Shown: one piece after another, positions 28,625-37,045 of the stretch
How positions within the stretch are numbered: position 1 is the stretch's first letter
How the letters are laid out: the number at the start of each line of letters is the position of its first letter
Origin: Bacteroidales bacterium UBA7569
GTDB taxonomy: Bacteria > Bacteroidota > Bacteroidia > Bacteroidales > Paludibacteraceae
Direction of reading: 5' to 3'
Assembly (NCBI GenBank): GCA_002477945.1
Contig: DLLF01000026.1
Span: 1-64,000 of the forward strand
Length of the DNA: 64,000 nucleotides
Notes under the pieces: model-generated
The model's database searches: none
What the model was told of the DNA's origin: nothing
Seen by the model: only the letters and a program-made list of their open reading frames with translations
Position numbers and translations under genes: made by a program

Positions 28625-28662
28625 AAAACAAAAGGGCTGCCCTCTTTTCAAGGGTAGCCCTT
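28625..28662 (-). terminator. Terminator of the hsp20 gene
   Basis: AGGGCTACCCT pairs with AGGGCAGCCCT on the minus strand (28634-28644 and 28652-28662), followed by TTTTGTTTTGTT. Confidence 0.85.
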
Positions 28663-28684
28663 CCGTGCCTTCAGCATCGTACAA

Positions 28685-29128
28685 TTATTGGATATCAATC
28701 ACACGAGTAGGCTGTTTCTGGATTGTCGGATCCAATTTAGGCAACTCTATGTGGAGCACTCCGTGTTCCACTTTTGCCGCAATACCTTCTTTATCCACAT
28801 TGTCAGGAAGAAGCAACGACTGCTCAAAGCGACTGTAGTTGAACTCATGACGCAAATACTTCGTCTTTTTGTCTTCCTCTTTGTTCTCTTGCTTCTTTTC
28901 CACTGAAACGACCAACTCATCTTGGTCATTTACGTGTACATGGAAATCTTCTTTTGACATACCTGGTGCCGCAATCTCTACATGATATGCTTTCTCGTCC
29001 TCCTTTACATTGATGGCAGGTGTCGTGCTGGACACATTGTGCATCAGAGGCCATTCCTCACTGAAGAAGTCATTGAAAATACTCGGTAACCAGTTCTGTT
29101 CGTTTCGTCTGCTAATCGTTGGTAACAT
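28685..29128 (-). CDS. Small heat-shock protein (Hsp20/alpha-crystallin)
   Basis: ATP-independent holdase chaperone, 147 residues. The alpha-crystallin domain covers about 40-135 (YHVEIAAPGMSKEDFHVHV and the C-terminal GVLHIELPK), followed by a short tail containing the I-x-V type motif (TRVIDIQ) used for oligomer contacts. Single gene with its own terminator. The intergenic region upstream contains a CTGAC/GTCAG palindrome that could be a stress operator. Confidence 0.93.
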   Translation of the reverse strand: MLPTISRRNEQNWLPSIFNDFFSEEWPLMHNVSSTTPAINVKEDEKAYHVEIAAPGMSKEDFHVHVNDQDELVVSVEKKQENKEEDKKTKYLRHEFNYSRFEQSLLLPDNVDKEGIAAKVEHGVLHIELPKLDPTIQKQPTRVIDIQ

Positions 29129-29304
29129 AATCGTAAAATTTTATAGTTGGTTTAGTGCCGTATGCAGAACACCCTCTTTTCCGGATGTCTCTCATTCGAC
29201 ATTCACACGTTATTTCGCAAACCCTATGCCATCACCTTAAATTGCGGTTCCCAACATTCCAAACATCTCTTTTTATGCCATTTTGTCGTATAAACCGCTA
29301 TTAC

Positions 29305-29321
29305 ACTGACATTTTGTCAGT
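29305..29321. promoter_or_regulatory. Perfect palindrome in the hsp20/coaE divergent region
   Basis: ACTGAC-ATTTT-GTCAGT: 6-bp arms with a 5-base centre. A related half-site, CATTTTGTCG, lies about 30 bases to the left. Located between the divergent hsp20 (minus) and coaE (plus) genes, so it could be an operator for either. No T-run follows on the plus strand, so a terminator is unlikely. The rest of 29129-29366 holds nothing else I can support. Confidence 0.45.
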
Positions 29322-29366
29322 ATTTTCAAGTCAAATCTTTTGTTTCACTAAAAAGAGGGATCAAAG

Positions 29367-29398
29367 TTTGGTGGAGTTCCGAAAAATGCGTACTTTTG
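29367..29398 (+). promoter_or_regulatory. Promoter of coaE
   Basis: TTTG at 29367-29370 and TACTTTTG at 29391-29398, 20 bases apart. The -7 box ends 9 bases before the ATG, the same near-leaderless arrangement as at 17445. Confidence 0.7.
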
Positions 29399-29407
29399 CA
29401 ATTGAGT

Positions 29408-30004
29408 ATGAAGGGTACACGTATCATAGGGCTAACTGGAGGAATCGGTTCGGGGAAATCGTTCATTTCAAAAGGCTTGCGCAATATGGGTTATGAAGTT
29501 TATGATTCTGACTCAGCGGCACAACGCCTTATTCACGACAATCTTTGTGTCCGAAGCCAAATAGAACTCCTGTTCGGAAGTGACATCTTTGTTAACGATT
29601 CTTTCGACAAACAACGCGTTTCTGATTTGGTTTTCAAGGATCCTGATATGTTGGAAAAACTCAATCAGATAGTCCACCCTGCTGTTGCCTACGACCTTCG
29701 GGAATGGGCCAATAACGCTACAGGCGAAATCGTATTTGCAGAAACGGCAATCTTGTTCGAAAGCGGTTTCAGCAAATTGTGCCAAGCCGTTGTGTGTATC
29801 ACCGCACCTTTCGAAGTCCGCATTGAGCGTGTAATGCATCGGGATCATGTCAATCGGGAGACGGTGGAAGAACGTATCCGAAACCAAGCGGAGCAGGATT
29901 GGATTGCCAGGCAATCCAATTTGGTCATAACAAACGACGGACAAACCCCTGTCGAGGCTCTATGCAAACAGATACAAGAGTTTGCGGAAAGGCTGAAAGA
30001 ATAG
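29408..30004 (+). CDS. coaE: Dephospho-CoA kinase
   Basis: Last step of coenzyme A synthesis: phosphorylates the 3'-OH of the ribose of dephospho-CoA. 198 residues with P-loop GGIGSGKS near residue 10, the YDSD motif (substrate Asp), HPAV, and the lid Arg-rich segment (RVMHRDHVNRETVEERIRNQ is typical). Start at ATG 29408, since upstream in-frame codons are inside the promoter. It overlaps nothing; the next gene starts 2 bases after its stop. Confidence 0.94.
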   Translation: MKGTRIIGLTGGIGSGKSFISKGLRNMGYEVYDSDSAAQRLIHDNLCVRSQIELLFGSDIFVNDSFDKQRVSDLVFKDPDMLEKLNQIVHPAVAYDLREWANNATGEIVFAETAILFESGFSKLCQAVVCITAPFEVRIERVMHRDHVNRETVEERIRNQAEQDWIARQSNLVITNDGQTPVEALCKQIQEFAERLKE

Positions 30005-30005
30005 T

Positions 30006-30848
30006 ATGGAGACCAACAATCTCATATTCAGATGTTTCGCTTCCGGAAGCAGCGGCAATTGCTATTATTTGGGCAACCGCAAGCAAGGGATACTTATTGA
30101 CGCAGGCATCTCAGCGCGCACCATCCGGACTGTATTGCGCGAGATGGGATTGGACTTTCACAATCTGTTAGGTGTGCTTGTCACGCACGACCATGCCGAC
30201 CATATCCGCGCAGTAGGTACATTGGGAGAACGTTTCCATATCCCAATATATGCGACTCCCGAAATCCATGAGGGGATAAACAGAAACTATGGCGTAAAAG
30301 AAAAACTGCACACCTGCTGCAAGTATTTTACGAAAGGAGTCCCTTTCTCTTTGGGTGATATGCAGATAAATACATTTGGAGTCTCTCACGATTCAACCGA
30401 TTGCGTGGGCTATGTCATTGATGTGGCTGGTCAGCGGTTCATCATGGCTACCGACGTTGGCAAAGTCGATGATGTATTCTGTCGCTATATTGAAACGGCA
30501 AATCATCTTGTCATTGAGGCGAACCATGATGAGCAGATGCTTCTTAATGGCCCCTACCCTTCCTACCTCAAGTCACGAATCTTGTCCGACACGGGACACT
30601 CCAGCAACAAAACCTGCGGAGAAACGTTGGCAAAACATTATCACCCGGAGTTGAAAAACATATTCCTCTGCCATCTCAGTCATGAGAACAACGACCCTGA
30701 ATTGGCTTATGCCACTGTCAAAGATTATTTGAAGCAAGCAGGAATACAGGTCGGCAAAGATGTAAATTTGGTTGCTTTGCAACGACTAACCCCGTCACCG
30801 GTTTACAATCTCACCAAAGGGCAAACGATTGAAACAAAACTAATCTAA
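30006..30848 (+). CDS. MBL-fold metallo-hydrolase (YycJ/WalJ type)
   Basis: 280 residues with metal-binding VTHDHADHIRAVG near residue 60, further His/Asp ligands (SHDS, ATDVGK, EANHDE) and a C-terminal LCHLSHENND. These match the single-domain beta-lactamase-fold hydrolases of the YycJ/WalJ type, predicted 5'-3' exonucleases linked to cell-wall and replication control in Firmicutes. The function here is inferred from family only. Lies in the coaE operon, one base after its stop. Confidence 0.88.
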   Translation: METNNLIFRCFASGSSGNCYYLGNRKQGILIDAGISARTIRTVLREMGLDFHNLLGVLVTHDHADHIRAVGTLGERFHIPIYATPEIHEGINRNYGVKEKLHTCCKYFTKGVPFSLGDMQINTFGVSHDSTDCVGYVIDVAGQRFIMATDVGKVDDVFCRYIETANHLVIEANHDEQMLLNGPYPSYLKSRILSDTGHSSNKTCGETLAKHYHPELKNIFLCHLSHENNDPELAYATVKDYLKQAGIQVGKDVNLVALQRLTPSPVYNLTKGQTIETKLI

Positions 30849-30860
30849 ATTCTGATTTAT

Positions 30861-31592
30861 ATGGAACGACTCGTCATTATCCCCACCTACAACGAGAGAG
30901 AAAATATCGAAAACATCATACAAGCGGTACTCACGCTGCCTATAGATTTCCATATTCTCATTATTGATGACAATTCGCCTGATGGTACAGCGGCTATTGT
31001 CAAAAGAATGCAGGTGCAATATCCCGATCAGTTGTTTTTGTTGGAGAGAAGCGGCAAATTGGGATTAGGTACGGCATATATTACAGGATTCAAATGGGCA
31101 ATCGAACATAAATACGAGTATATCTTTGAGATGGATGCCGATTTCTCCCACAATCCGCAAGACCTTCTTTCTCTCTACGATGCTTGCGCCAACGAAGGAG
31201 CGGATGTCGCTATAGGTAGCCGCTATGTTACGGGAGTCAATGTGGTCAATTGGCCCATGAGCCGCGTCTTGATGTCCTATTTTGCAAGCAAATATGTCCG
31301 TTTCGTTCTGGGCATTGACATCCATGACACCACAGCAGGGTTCGTATGTTATCGCCGCCGCGTTTTGGAAACAATCGAATTGGATAAGATTCGGTTCAAG
31401 GGCTATGCATTCCAGATTGAAATGAAATTCACTGCATATAAATGTGGCTTCACCATCAAAGAAAAGCCGATTATCTTCATCAATCGTGTCTTGGGAACGT
31501 CCAAGATGTCCGGAGGTATTTTCTCCGAGGCGTTGCTTGGTGTCATCCGTTTGCGATTGGAGTCTTTCTTTAGAAAATATCCTCAAAAATAA
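30861..31592 (+). CDS. Polyprenol-phosphate mannosyltransferase-like glycosyltransferase (GT2)
   Basis: 243 residues, GT-A fold without membrane segments. The opening VIIPTYNERENIENII, the IDDNSPDGT nucleotide-binding block, EMDADFSHNP (the DxD region) and GSRYVTG are all characteristic of dolichol/polyprenol-phosphate mannose synthase. It probably charges a lipid carrier with one sugar for envelope glycan or protein O-glycosylation, which Bacteroidetes carry out; donor specificity is not readable. Fourth-from-last gene logic: it lies 12 bases after the hydrolase and 26 bases before the M23 gene. Confidence 0.88.
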   Translation: MERLVIIPTYNERENIENIIQAVLTLPIDFHILIIDDNSPDGTAAIVKRMQVQYPDQLFLLERSGKLGLGTAYITGFKWAIEHKYEYIFEMDADFSHNPQDLLSLYDACANEGADVAIGSRYVTGVNVVNWPMSRVLMSYFASKYVRFVLGIDIHDTTAGFVCYRRRVLETIELDKIRFKGYAFQIEMKFTAYKCGFTIKEKPIIFINRVLGTSKMSGGIFSEALLGVIRLRLESFFRKYPQK

Positions 31593-31618
31593 TTTTTTAT
31601 CTCCAATAGAGTCTCGGT

Positions 31619-32848
31619 ATGTATAAGTATCAGCGGTTATTACATATTTCTTTGCAGGTAGTGATTTGTACTCTGCTCTTGTTATGGACAGTATCATGCC
31701 GTCACGATGCAAAGGGCAATCTGACCGCCGAAGAAACGGAAGGTGCCATTGATGAAGTTCGCTACGAGTATGGTATCCCTGTTGATTCATTCTATTGTAT
31801 TACAGGTACCGTGGGCAAAGGAGAAACATTGGGAGGCATCTTTAGCCGGTTGGGGGCTGGCAAGCAACTTATTAACCAATTGGGACTGCTGTCTCCGGCG
31901 GAGTTCGATGTTCGGAAAATTCGCCCGCAGAAAAATTATCTGGCATTCTATTCTCTCGATTCAACACTATCCTATTTTGTCTATCAGCAAGATTTGATAC
32001 ACAGCATCGTAATGGACCTGCGAGATACGTTGCATATCGAGAAAGTGCAAAAACCGCTCAAGCATCACACCGAGTGCAAAGAGGTGGTTATCGAATCTTC
32101 GCTGTGGAATGCATTCACTTCTGTCGGAGTCAATCCGCAATTAGCCATCGAATTATCCGACATCTATGCATGGACGGTCGACTTCTTTGGCCTGCAACGC
32201 GGTGACCGCTTCAGGGTTTACTACACCGAAAGTTTTGCCGACACCGTGCCTGTGGGCATCACGCGTATTCATGCAGCAACCTACTATCATGGTACCGACA
32301 GCCTTTCAGCCTACTATTTCTCCAATGAAGACTTGTCTGGCTATTTCGATGAGCAGGGAAACAGCCTGCGCAAAGCATTTCTGAAAGCGCCGCTCAACTA
32401 CAAACGTATCTCCTCCACGTTCACATATCACCGCAAGCATCCCATCTTCAAAACGGTTCGTCCTCATACGGGCGTTGACTATGCCGCACCTATAGGAACG
32501 CCTGTAGTCTCTATTGGCGATGGGGTCGTCATTGAAAAAGGCTACAAAGGAGGCGGAGGAAACACAGTCAAGATTCGCCACAACTCCACCTATACAACGG
32601 CATATCTTCATCTGAGCAAATATGGTAAGGATATCCAGGTCGGGAAACGGGTCTCGCAAGGGCAAGTCATCGGGTATGTGGGAAGCACGGGAAACAGTAC
32701 GGGACCTCACCTTGACTTCCGGGTTTGGAAAAATGGAACACCTGTCAATCCTCTCACCATGGAAGCACCGCCTGTTGAACCTATCCCCGCAAAGTACAAA
32801 GAAGATTATCAGGCCACCGTATTTGCCTTGCAACATTTCCTGCACTGA
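31619..32848 (+). CDS. M23 family metallopeptidase (lipoprotein)
   Basis: Peptidoglycan endopeptidase-type protein, 409 residues. The N-terminal hydrophobic segment ends in WTVSC, a probable lipobox, so it is likely anchored as a lipoprotein. An OapA/LysM-like middle (about 50-200) precedes the LytM domain (about 270-380): HTGVDYAAPIGTP gives the first His and Asp ligands, YLHLSKYG the next His. The last motif reads GPHLDF instead of the usual HxH, so the third zinc ligand is replaced by Asp. This may be a natural variant or a non-catalytic activator. Last gene of the coaE operon. Confidence 0.9.
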   Translation: MYKYQRLLHISLQVVICTLLLLWTVSCRHDAKGNLTAEETEGAIDEVRYEYGIPVDSFYCITGTVGKGETLGGIFSRLGAGKQLINQLGLLSPAEFDVRKIRPQKNYLAFYSLDSTLSYFVYQQDLIHSIVMDLRDTLHIEKVQKPLKHHTECKEVVIESSLWNAFTSVGVNPQLAIELSDIYAWTVDFFGLQRGDRFRVYYTESFADTVPVGITRIHAATYYHGTDSLSAYYFSNEDLSGYFDEQGNSLRKAFLKAPLNYKRISSTFTYHRKHPIFKTVRPHTGVDYAAPIGTPVVSIGDGVVIEKGYKGGGGNTVKIRHNSTYTTAYLHLSKYGKDIQVGKRVSQGQVIGYVGSTGNSTGPHLDFRVWKNGTPVNPLTMEAPPVEPIPAKYKEDYQATVFALQHFLH

Positions 32849-32990
32849 TACACAGTTTATTGCCTGCTGTTCACATAGTCTTCAAAGAGTAGAATGATTC
32901 TTTGAACGTACTCCTCGGAAAATAACTTGAAAGCGGGGGAAAAAATCTTCCCGTTTCTTTTGTATGCCTTAAAGAATGTCATGGTTCCGA

Positions 32991-33446
32991 CGACCCCTCA
33001 TCGAGGCCTGACCGACCCCTCAAGCACCTTTGGGCGAGAGATGGGTTAAATCCTCCTTGGAGGGGATGGAGAGACCTAATTTGCCACATCGTAAACCTGC
33101 TTGTTGTCTCTTATCGGGCGGTACTACCACCCGACCTGTCCGCCCTATCCTCTCTATTCGTCCTATCTGTCTTATTTGCCAAACTCGCCACATTTGTCCA
33201 ATCCTCCTTATTCCACCCATTAGACTTATTAGACTCATTCGTCCAACTCGCCCTATTCGTCCCATCCTGCCTATCCGCTTCGCCACATCCGATTCACCCC
33301 ACCTCCTTGGATTTCTCGAACGCCTATAAAATTACCACTCCACAAGATTTCAATATCCGAAGAAAAAGGAAATCGGAATGAAACAACCTAAACCACTAAA
33401 CCATTTCAACCACGCATAAACCAATCAACGTCTCAACTCATAAACA
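32991..33446 (+). repeat. Composite intergenic repeat, copy D
   Basis: Fills most of the gap between convergent M23 and rny genes (32849-33525). Iterons CGACCCCTCAT / CGAGGCCTGAC / CGACCCCTCAAG / CACC (32991-33027), a degraded hairpin TCCTCCTTGGAGGGGA (about 33050-33067), an ACATCGTAAA module (33085-33094), the 9-bp tract (listed separately), a TTTCTCGAACGCC module (33313-33325) and the CATAAACC/CTCAACTCATAAAC module (33410-33446). Confidence 0.75.
33135..33278 (+). repeat. Degenerate 9-bp tandem repeat, 16 units
   Basis: Sixteen consecutive 9-base units with consensus CCTATTCGT (for example CCTATCCTC, TCTATTCGT, CCTATCTGT, CCTATTCGT, CCTATCCGC) and no insertions between them. Because 9 is a multiple of 3, both strands stay open and give artificial peptides such as RIGRMGRIGRVG on the minus strand. 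I consider these frames non-coding. Four-unit versions of the same tract occur at 17281-17316 and 39729-39764. Confidence 0.85.
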
Positions 33447-33471
33447 AAAAGCCCCTCTCTCAGAGGGGCTT
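33444..33471 (-). terminator. Terminator of the rny operon
   Basis: On the minus strand AAGCCCCTCT pairs with AGAGGGGCTT (33462-33471 and 33449-33458), followed by TTTGTTTATG. Confidence 0.85.
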
Positions 33472-33525
33472 GACAAACCTTTACGCCTGTCTGAAGGAGT
33501 AAAGGCAATAATTTCAAGTTAGCAC

Positions 33526-35055
33526 TTATTTCGCAAAACTGATGGCGCGTGTCTCGCGTATAACGGTGATTTTCACCTGACCGGGATACGTCATCTCATC
33601 CTGGATACGTTTTGCCAGGTCAAACGACAACAACTCGGTTTCCTTGTCTGTCATTTTGTCTGCGCCTACTATCACACGCAGTTCACGTCCTGCCTGAATA
33701 GCGTAAGTCTTTATGACACCGGGATAACTGAGAGCAAGATTCTCCAAATCGTTCAATCGTTTGATGTAAGCCTCAACAATCTCACGTCTTGCGCCGGGTC
33801 TTGCACCGGAAATAGCATCACATGCTTGGACAATCGGAGCAAGCATAGTCTCCATTTCCACCTCATCATGGTGAGCGCCCACCGCATTGCATATATCAGG
33901 TTTCTCACCATACTTCTCGCACAAGTGCATACCCAGTATTGCGTGTGGCAATTCCGGTTCGTCCTCCGGTACCTTTCCTATATCATGCAACAGACCGGCA
34001 CGGCGTGCTTTTTTCGGATTCAATCCGAGTTCCGATGCCATAGCGGCACACAAATTGGCTGTTTCACGGGCATGTTGCAAAAGGTTCTGACCGTAAGAAG
34101 AACGGTATTTCATACGTCCCACCATTTTGATTAGTTCAGGGTGTAAACCGTGAATACCCAAGTCAATGGTTGTTCGCTTGCCGGTCTCTATGATTTCCTC
34201 CTCCACTTGTTTCTTCACTTTCGCCACCACTTCTTCAATGCGGGCGGGGTGAATACGGCCGTCTGTCACCAATTGATGAAGAGCCAGTCTTGCAATCTCT
34301 CTGCGGACAGGGTCGAATGCGGAAAGGACAATGGCTTCGGGAGTATCGTCCACCACAATCTCAACGCCCGTCGCTGCCTCCAAAGCGCGGATATTACGTC
34401 CCTCTCTACCGATTATGCGCCCCTTCACCTCATCATTGTCTATGTGGAATACGGTCACGGAATTCTCTATGGCTGCCTCTGTGGCTACACGCTGAATAGT
34501 CTGGACAACTATCTTCTTCGCTTCCTTGTTGGCATTGAGTCTTGCCTCCTCCATAATTTCGTTCACGTACGACATCGCATTCGTCTTCGCCTCGTCTTTT
34601 AGTGATTCAACCAGTTGTTTCTTGGCTTCTTCCACCGAAAGACCTGAGATAGTCTCCAACTGGACCTGCGCTTGCTTGTGCATCTTGTCTATCTCCTTCT
34701 GTTTGTAGTCTATGGCCTGCTGCTGTTGGTCAAGTTGCTGGTGCTTCTGCCCTATTTCGTTCAATGCACGCTGCACCTCACCCTGCTTTTGGTTCAGTTG
34801 TTGCTCACGCTGACCAAGACGCTGTTCTGTCTGTTGCAACTTCTGGTTCTGTTGTTGCACATTCTTGTCATACTCCACTTTCAAGGCTATGAACTTCTCC
34901 TTGGCTTCTATAATCTTGTTCTTCTTGATTATTTCAGCCTCTTCTCGTGCTTTGTTCAATACACCGTTCCCTGCATACCTGAGTATGAGATAGCAGATGC
35001 CGCCTCCTGCAAGGAAAGCACCCACACCTATTAGTATTACATATAAAGAACTCAT
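33526..35055 (-). CDS. rny: Ribonuclease Y
   Basis: Membrane-anchored endoribonuclease that initiates mRNA decay. 509 residues: an N-terminal membrane helix (about 4-25), a long Gln/Lys-rich coiled coil (about 30-190), a KH RNA-binding domain (about 205-265, GRIIGREGRNIRALE) and an HD domain with the metal motif LLHDIGK near residue 356. Size and layout match the family. Ends the operon DUF3078-coiled coil-zapA-rny, with a strong terminator. Confidence 0.94.
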   Translation of the reverse strand: MSSLYVILIGVGAFLAGGGICYLILRYAGNGVLNKAREEAEIIKKNKIIEAKEKFIALKVEYDKNVQQQNQKLQQTEQRLGQREQQLNQKQGEVQRALNEIGQKHQQLDQQQQAIDYKQKEIDKMHKQAQVQLETISGLSVEEAKKQLVESLKDEAKTNAMSYVNEIMEEARLNANKEAKKIVVQTIQRVATEAAIENSVTVFHIDNDEVKGRIIGREGRNIRALEAATGVEIVVDDTPEAIVLSAFDPVRREIARLALHQLVTDGRIHPARIEEVVAKVKKQVEEEIIETGKRTTIDLGIHGLHPELIKMVGRMKYRSSYGQNLLQHARETANLCAAMASELGLNPKKARRAGLLHDIGKVPEDEPELPHAILGMHLCEKYGEKPDICNAVGAHHDEVEMETMLAPIVQACDAISGARPGARREIVEAYIKRLNDLENLALSYPGVIKTYAIQAGRELRVIVGADKMTDKETELLSFDLAKRIQDEMTYPGQVKITVIRETRAISFAK

Positions 35056-35112
35056 CTCTCTAATGTTTTAGTTGTTAGTATTATTTTGTATTGGTTTATT
35101 ATGGTGTACCTG

Positions 35113-35424
35113 TCATCTGGTACTGTTTTCTATTTCTTCCGTAGCCCTCACCACTTTCCCGTTCAGAGACTCTATCAGGTCTTCCACGGGTTTCAAGTCC
35201 TTGCTTCGTTGGTCAAACTGCAAATCCACAGCCACCTCCAATGCCACATACAGCCATATCTTCTCTGGCGGCAGTTGGGGATATGCCCTCGTATAACGCT
35301 TGTACAGCCGGTCTATCTGCACGGCGGCATCCCGATAGGCTGGTTCTTGTTCGCGTGGGACATTCAGTTCCACACTATGATAGTCTATTCTGAGAACTAT
35401 ACGCTGTTTGTCCGCGGAGTTCAT
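35113..35424 (-). CDS. zapA: Cell division protein ZapA
   Basis: 103 residues that match the ZapA family: an N-terminal beta hairpin (IVLRIDYHSVELNVP), a conserved DxAxQIDRLY helix (RDAAVQIDRLYKRY) and a C-terminal coiled coil. ZapA cross-links FtsZ filaments at the division site. It sits 57 bases upstream of rny and 16 bases after a small coiled-coil gene, an arrangement common in Bacteroidetes. Confidence 0.85.
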   Translation of the reverse strand: MNSADKQRIVLRIDYHSVELNVPREQEPAYRDAAVQIDRLYKRYTRAYPQLPPEKIWLYVALEVAVDLQFDQRSKDLKPVEDLIESLNGKVVRATEEIENSTR

Positions 35425-35440
35425 GGCTGTATCTTTTTGT

Positions 35441-35722
35441 TTACTCCGACAATTGGTCTATAGCCCTGTCAACCATTTGTATCAGAGTTGTCAGTCTTCG
35501 TTTTGCCTGTTCCTTGTCTTCTGTCTGTGCCGATAACGCATGAGCGGTTTGCAGAGCCTTATACTTTCTTTTCAGTACCTCCAACTCCTCGTGCGAACGC
35601 ATTATTTCGTTCCGCTGCTCTTCGTTGGTTCTGCGCAACGATGCATTTTGCTCCAGCAACTCAGAGCATCGTTGCAGAAGTTGCTCCACATTAGCCTGAA
35701 AATCAAGAAACTGCTGCTGCAT
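35441..35722 (-). CDS. Small coiled-coil protein upstream of zapA
   Basis: 93 residues from the ATG at 35722 (MQQQFLDFQANVEQLLQR), almost entirely heptad-like with many Gln, Glu and Leu. I do not recognise a named family. Its placement just before zapA suggests a ZapB-like or ZapA-partner role in division; this is inference. A longer frame to 35908 overlaps the end of the DUF3078 gene and shows no protein-like sequence, so I reject it. Confidence 0.7.
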   Translation of the reverse strand: MQQQFLDFQANVEQLLQRCSELLEQNASLRRTNEEQRNEIMRSHEELEVLKRKYKALQTAHALSAQTEDKEQAKRRLTTLIQMVDRAIDQLSE

Positions 35723-35730
35723 CACACGGC

Positions 35731-36870
35731 TTAGAAACTGTACCCTATACCCAAACCGAGTATGGATTGAAACTGAACTCGCTCGGTGCTGGTTGTCACA
35801 CCGGCTTTGTCCGTCTTGTCTATCAACACACCGTTGTAGTATTTCAAACTCGTGGAGAGTGTAACATTCAGCACTTTCAAGAATTGGTAAGAGATAGCCA
35901 CATCCCAATCCACGTCGAAGTTGCCGAAACGCTGGTGGTCGATATACTTGCCGTTGTCGTCTTTTCTGTCATCCCATTTGTAAGGCGTAAACAGACCTAC
36001 AGTCGTAATGATCTTCAAGTCCTTGTAAGTATAGTTTATTCCACCCTTCAGAGAAAGACCGAACTGAGCATTCACGTTCTTCTTCGAAGCGACGGTCTTA
36101 AACGTTCCGTCCGCCTGCTCCTCATAATCCACTACTCCGTATTTCACCTTCAGGAAATCACGATAGTCATAGTCCGCATTGTAGTCGGCGACCTCCAATG
36201 TCCCGTCTGCGTATGCCTCACGATAAGCCTTGTTCACCTTGGTATTTACGTGATCGGAAACATAAGCCGTTGTAATACGCCCTGCAAGAGGAGACAGATA
36301 CACAGAGAAAATGTCATTAGGTTTCCAGTCAATACCCACCGATATATCCGTGTAAGATGGTGCCAACCATTTCGATACCGAAGGATTATAGCCGGTTACA
36401 TAACTGTAACCTTGCGCATACTGCGAACGGAAACCGCCCAATATGGTCAAATACCATGTCTTGTAAAATTCCCAACCGAATTTGGTGACAAGGTTTATTT
36501 TGTCCGTCGATTTCTGCAAAGGATCTTCTTCTTGGTCTATGTACGAATAACCGAATTCCGTATCCAGATTCGTGTCCCATGCAATCGCATCCTTGTGGTA
36601 CAACAACCGCATACGGGCAAATGCCACACCGTTCACATTGTTCTTGCCGCCGGCTGCCCAATTCACCAACGCCGTGGCAGAAGCATTCAGTCCTACAACT
36701 CCGTTGAATTTCCAAACCTTCTCTCCCGTGTCAATCTTCTTCAGATCACCCACAGCGGTCTGGGCAGCCTTTGCCTGGGTAGTAACGGTCGCCTTGTCCA
36801 CCACTTCTTGAGCGTACACGCCCGATGAGATGAAAAAAAGAAATGATAATAAAAGTAATTTCGTCTTCAT
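35731..36870 (-). CDS. DUF3078 outer membrane protein
   Basis: 379 residues with a signal peptide (about 1-20, ending VYAQE). The rest alternates polar and aromatic residues as a beta-barrel (ASATALVNWAAGGKN, the family hallmark) and ends in Phe (GLGIGYSF), a barrel-assembly signal. DUF3078 proteins are Bacteroidetes outer membrane proteins of unknown function. The coiled-coil gene starts 8 bases after its stop, linking an envelope protein to division and RNA-decay genes. Confidence 0.88.
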   Translation of the reverse strand: MKTKLLLLSFLFFISSGVYAQEVVDKATVTTQAKAAQTAVGDLKKIDTGEKVWKFNGVVGLNASATALVNWAAGGKNNVNGVAFARMRLLYHKDAIAWDTNLDTEFGYSYIDQEEDPLQKSTDKINLVTKFGWEFYKTWYLTILGGFRSQYAQGYSYVTGYNPSVSKWLAPSYTDISVGIDWKPNDIFSVYLSPLAGRITTAYVSDHVNTKVNKAYREAYADGTLEVADYNADYDYRDFLKVKYGVVDYEEQADGTFKTVASKKNVNAQFGLSLKGGINYTYKDLKIITTVGLFTPYKWDDRKDDNGKYIDHQRFGNFDVDWDVAISYQFLKVLNVTLSTSLKYYNGVLIDKTDKAGVTTSTERVQFQSILGLGIGYSF

Positions 36871-36941
36871 TGCTCTAAGTCATTATTGTTACATTAAAAG
36901 GAACATTCCGGACAATGCCGGCATTCCCTCCAAAACTAATG

Positions 36942-36973
36942 CAAAGGTAACACTTATTTTCGTCTCATGCAAA
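36942..36973 (-). promoter_or_regulatory. Promoter of the DUF3078-zapA-rny operon
   Basis: Minus strand TTTG (complement of 36970-36973) and TACCTTTG (complement of 36942-36949), 20 bases apart; leader of about 65 bases. Back-to-back with the promoter at 37010-37041. Confidence 0.75.
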
Positions 36974-37009
36974 TATCACCCGTATAATACAAAACCGTCA
37001 TTTTTTACA

Positions 37010-37041
37010 TTTGCCCGTCTCAGTAATTTGTTGTACTTTCG
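37010..37041 (+). promoter_or_regulatory. Promoter of the 6S-like RNA
   Basis: TTTG at 37010-37013 and TACTTTCG at 37034-37041, 20 bases apart; transcription should start near 37046. Confidence 0.75.
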
Positions 37042-37045
37042 CAAG

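Noticed and set aside
33020..33329. Open frames on both strands giving RIGRMGRIG- or IRPIRPIL-like peptides
   Set aside because: They are the by-product of a 9-bp tandem repeat; similar short versions occur in other gaps without a start or stop in common.
35767..36828. A 353-codon open frame on the plus strand opposite the DUF3078 gene
   Set aside because: It is the exact antisense of a well-supported outer membrane protein, lacks any recognisable domain, and results from codon bias keeping the opposite frame open.
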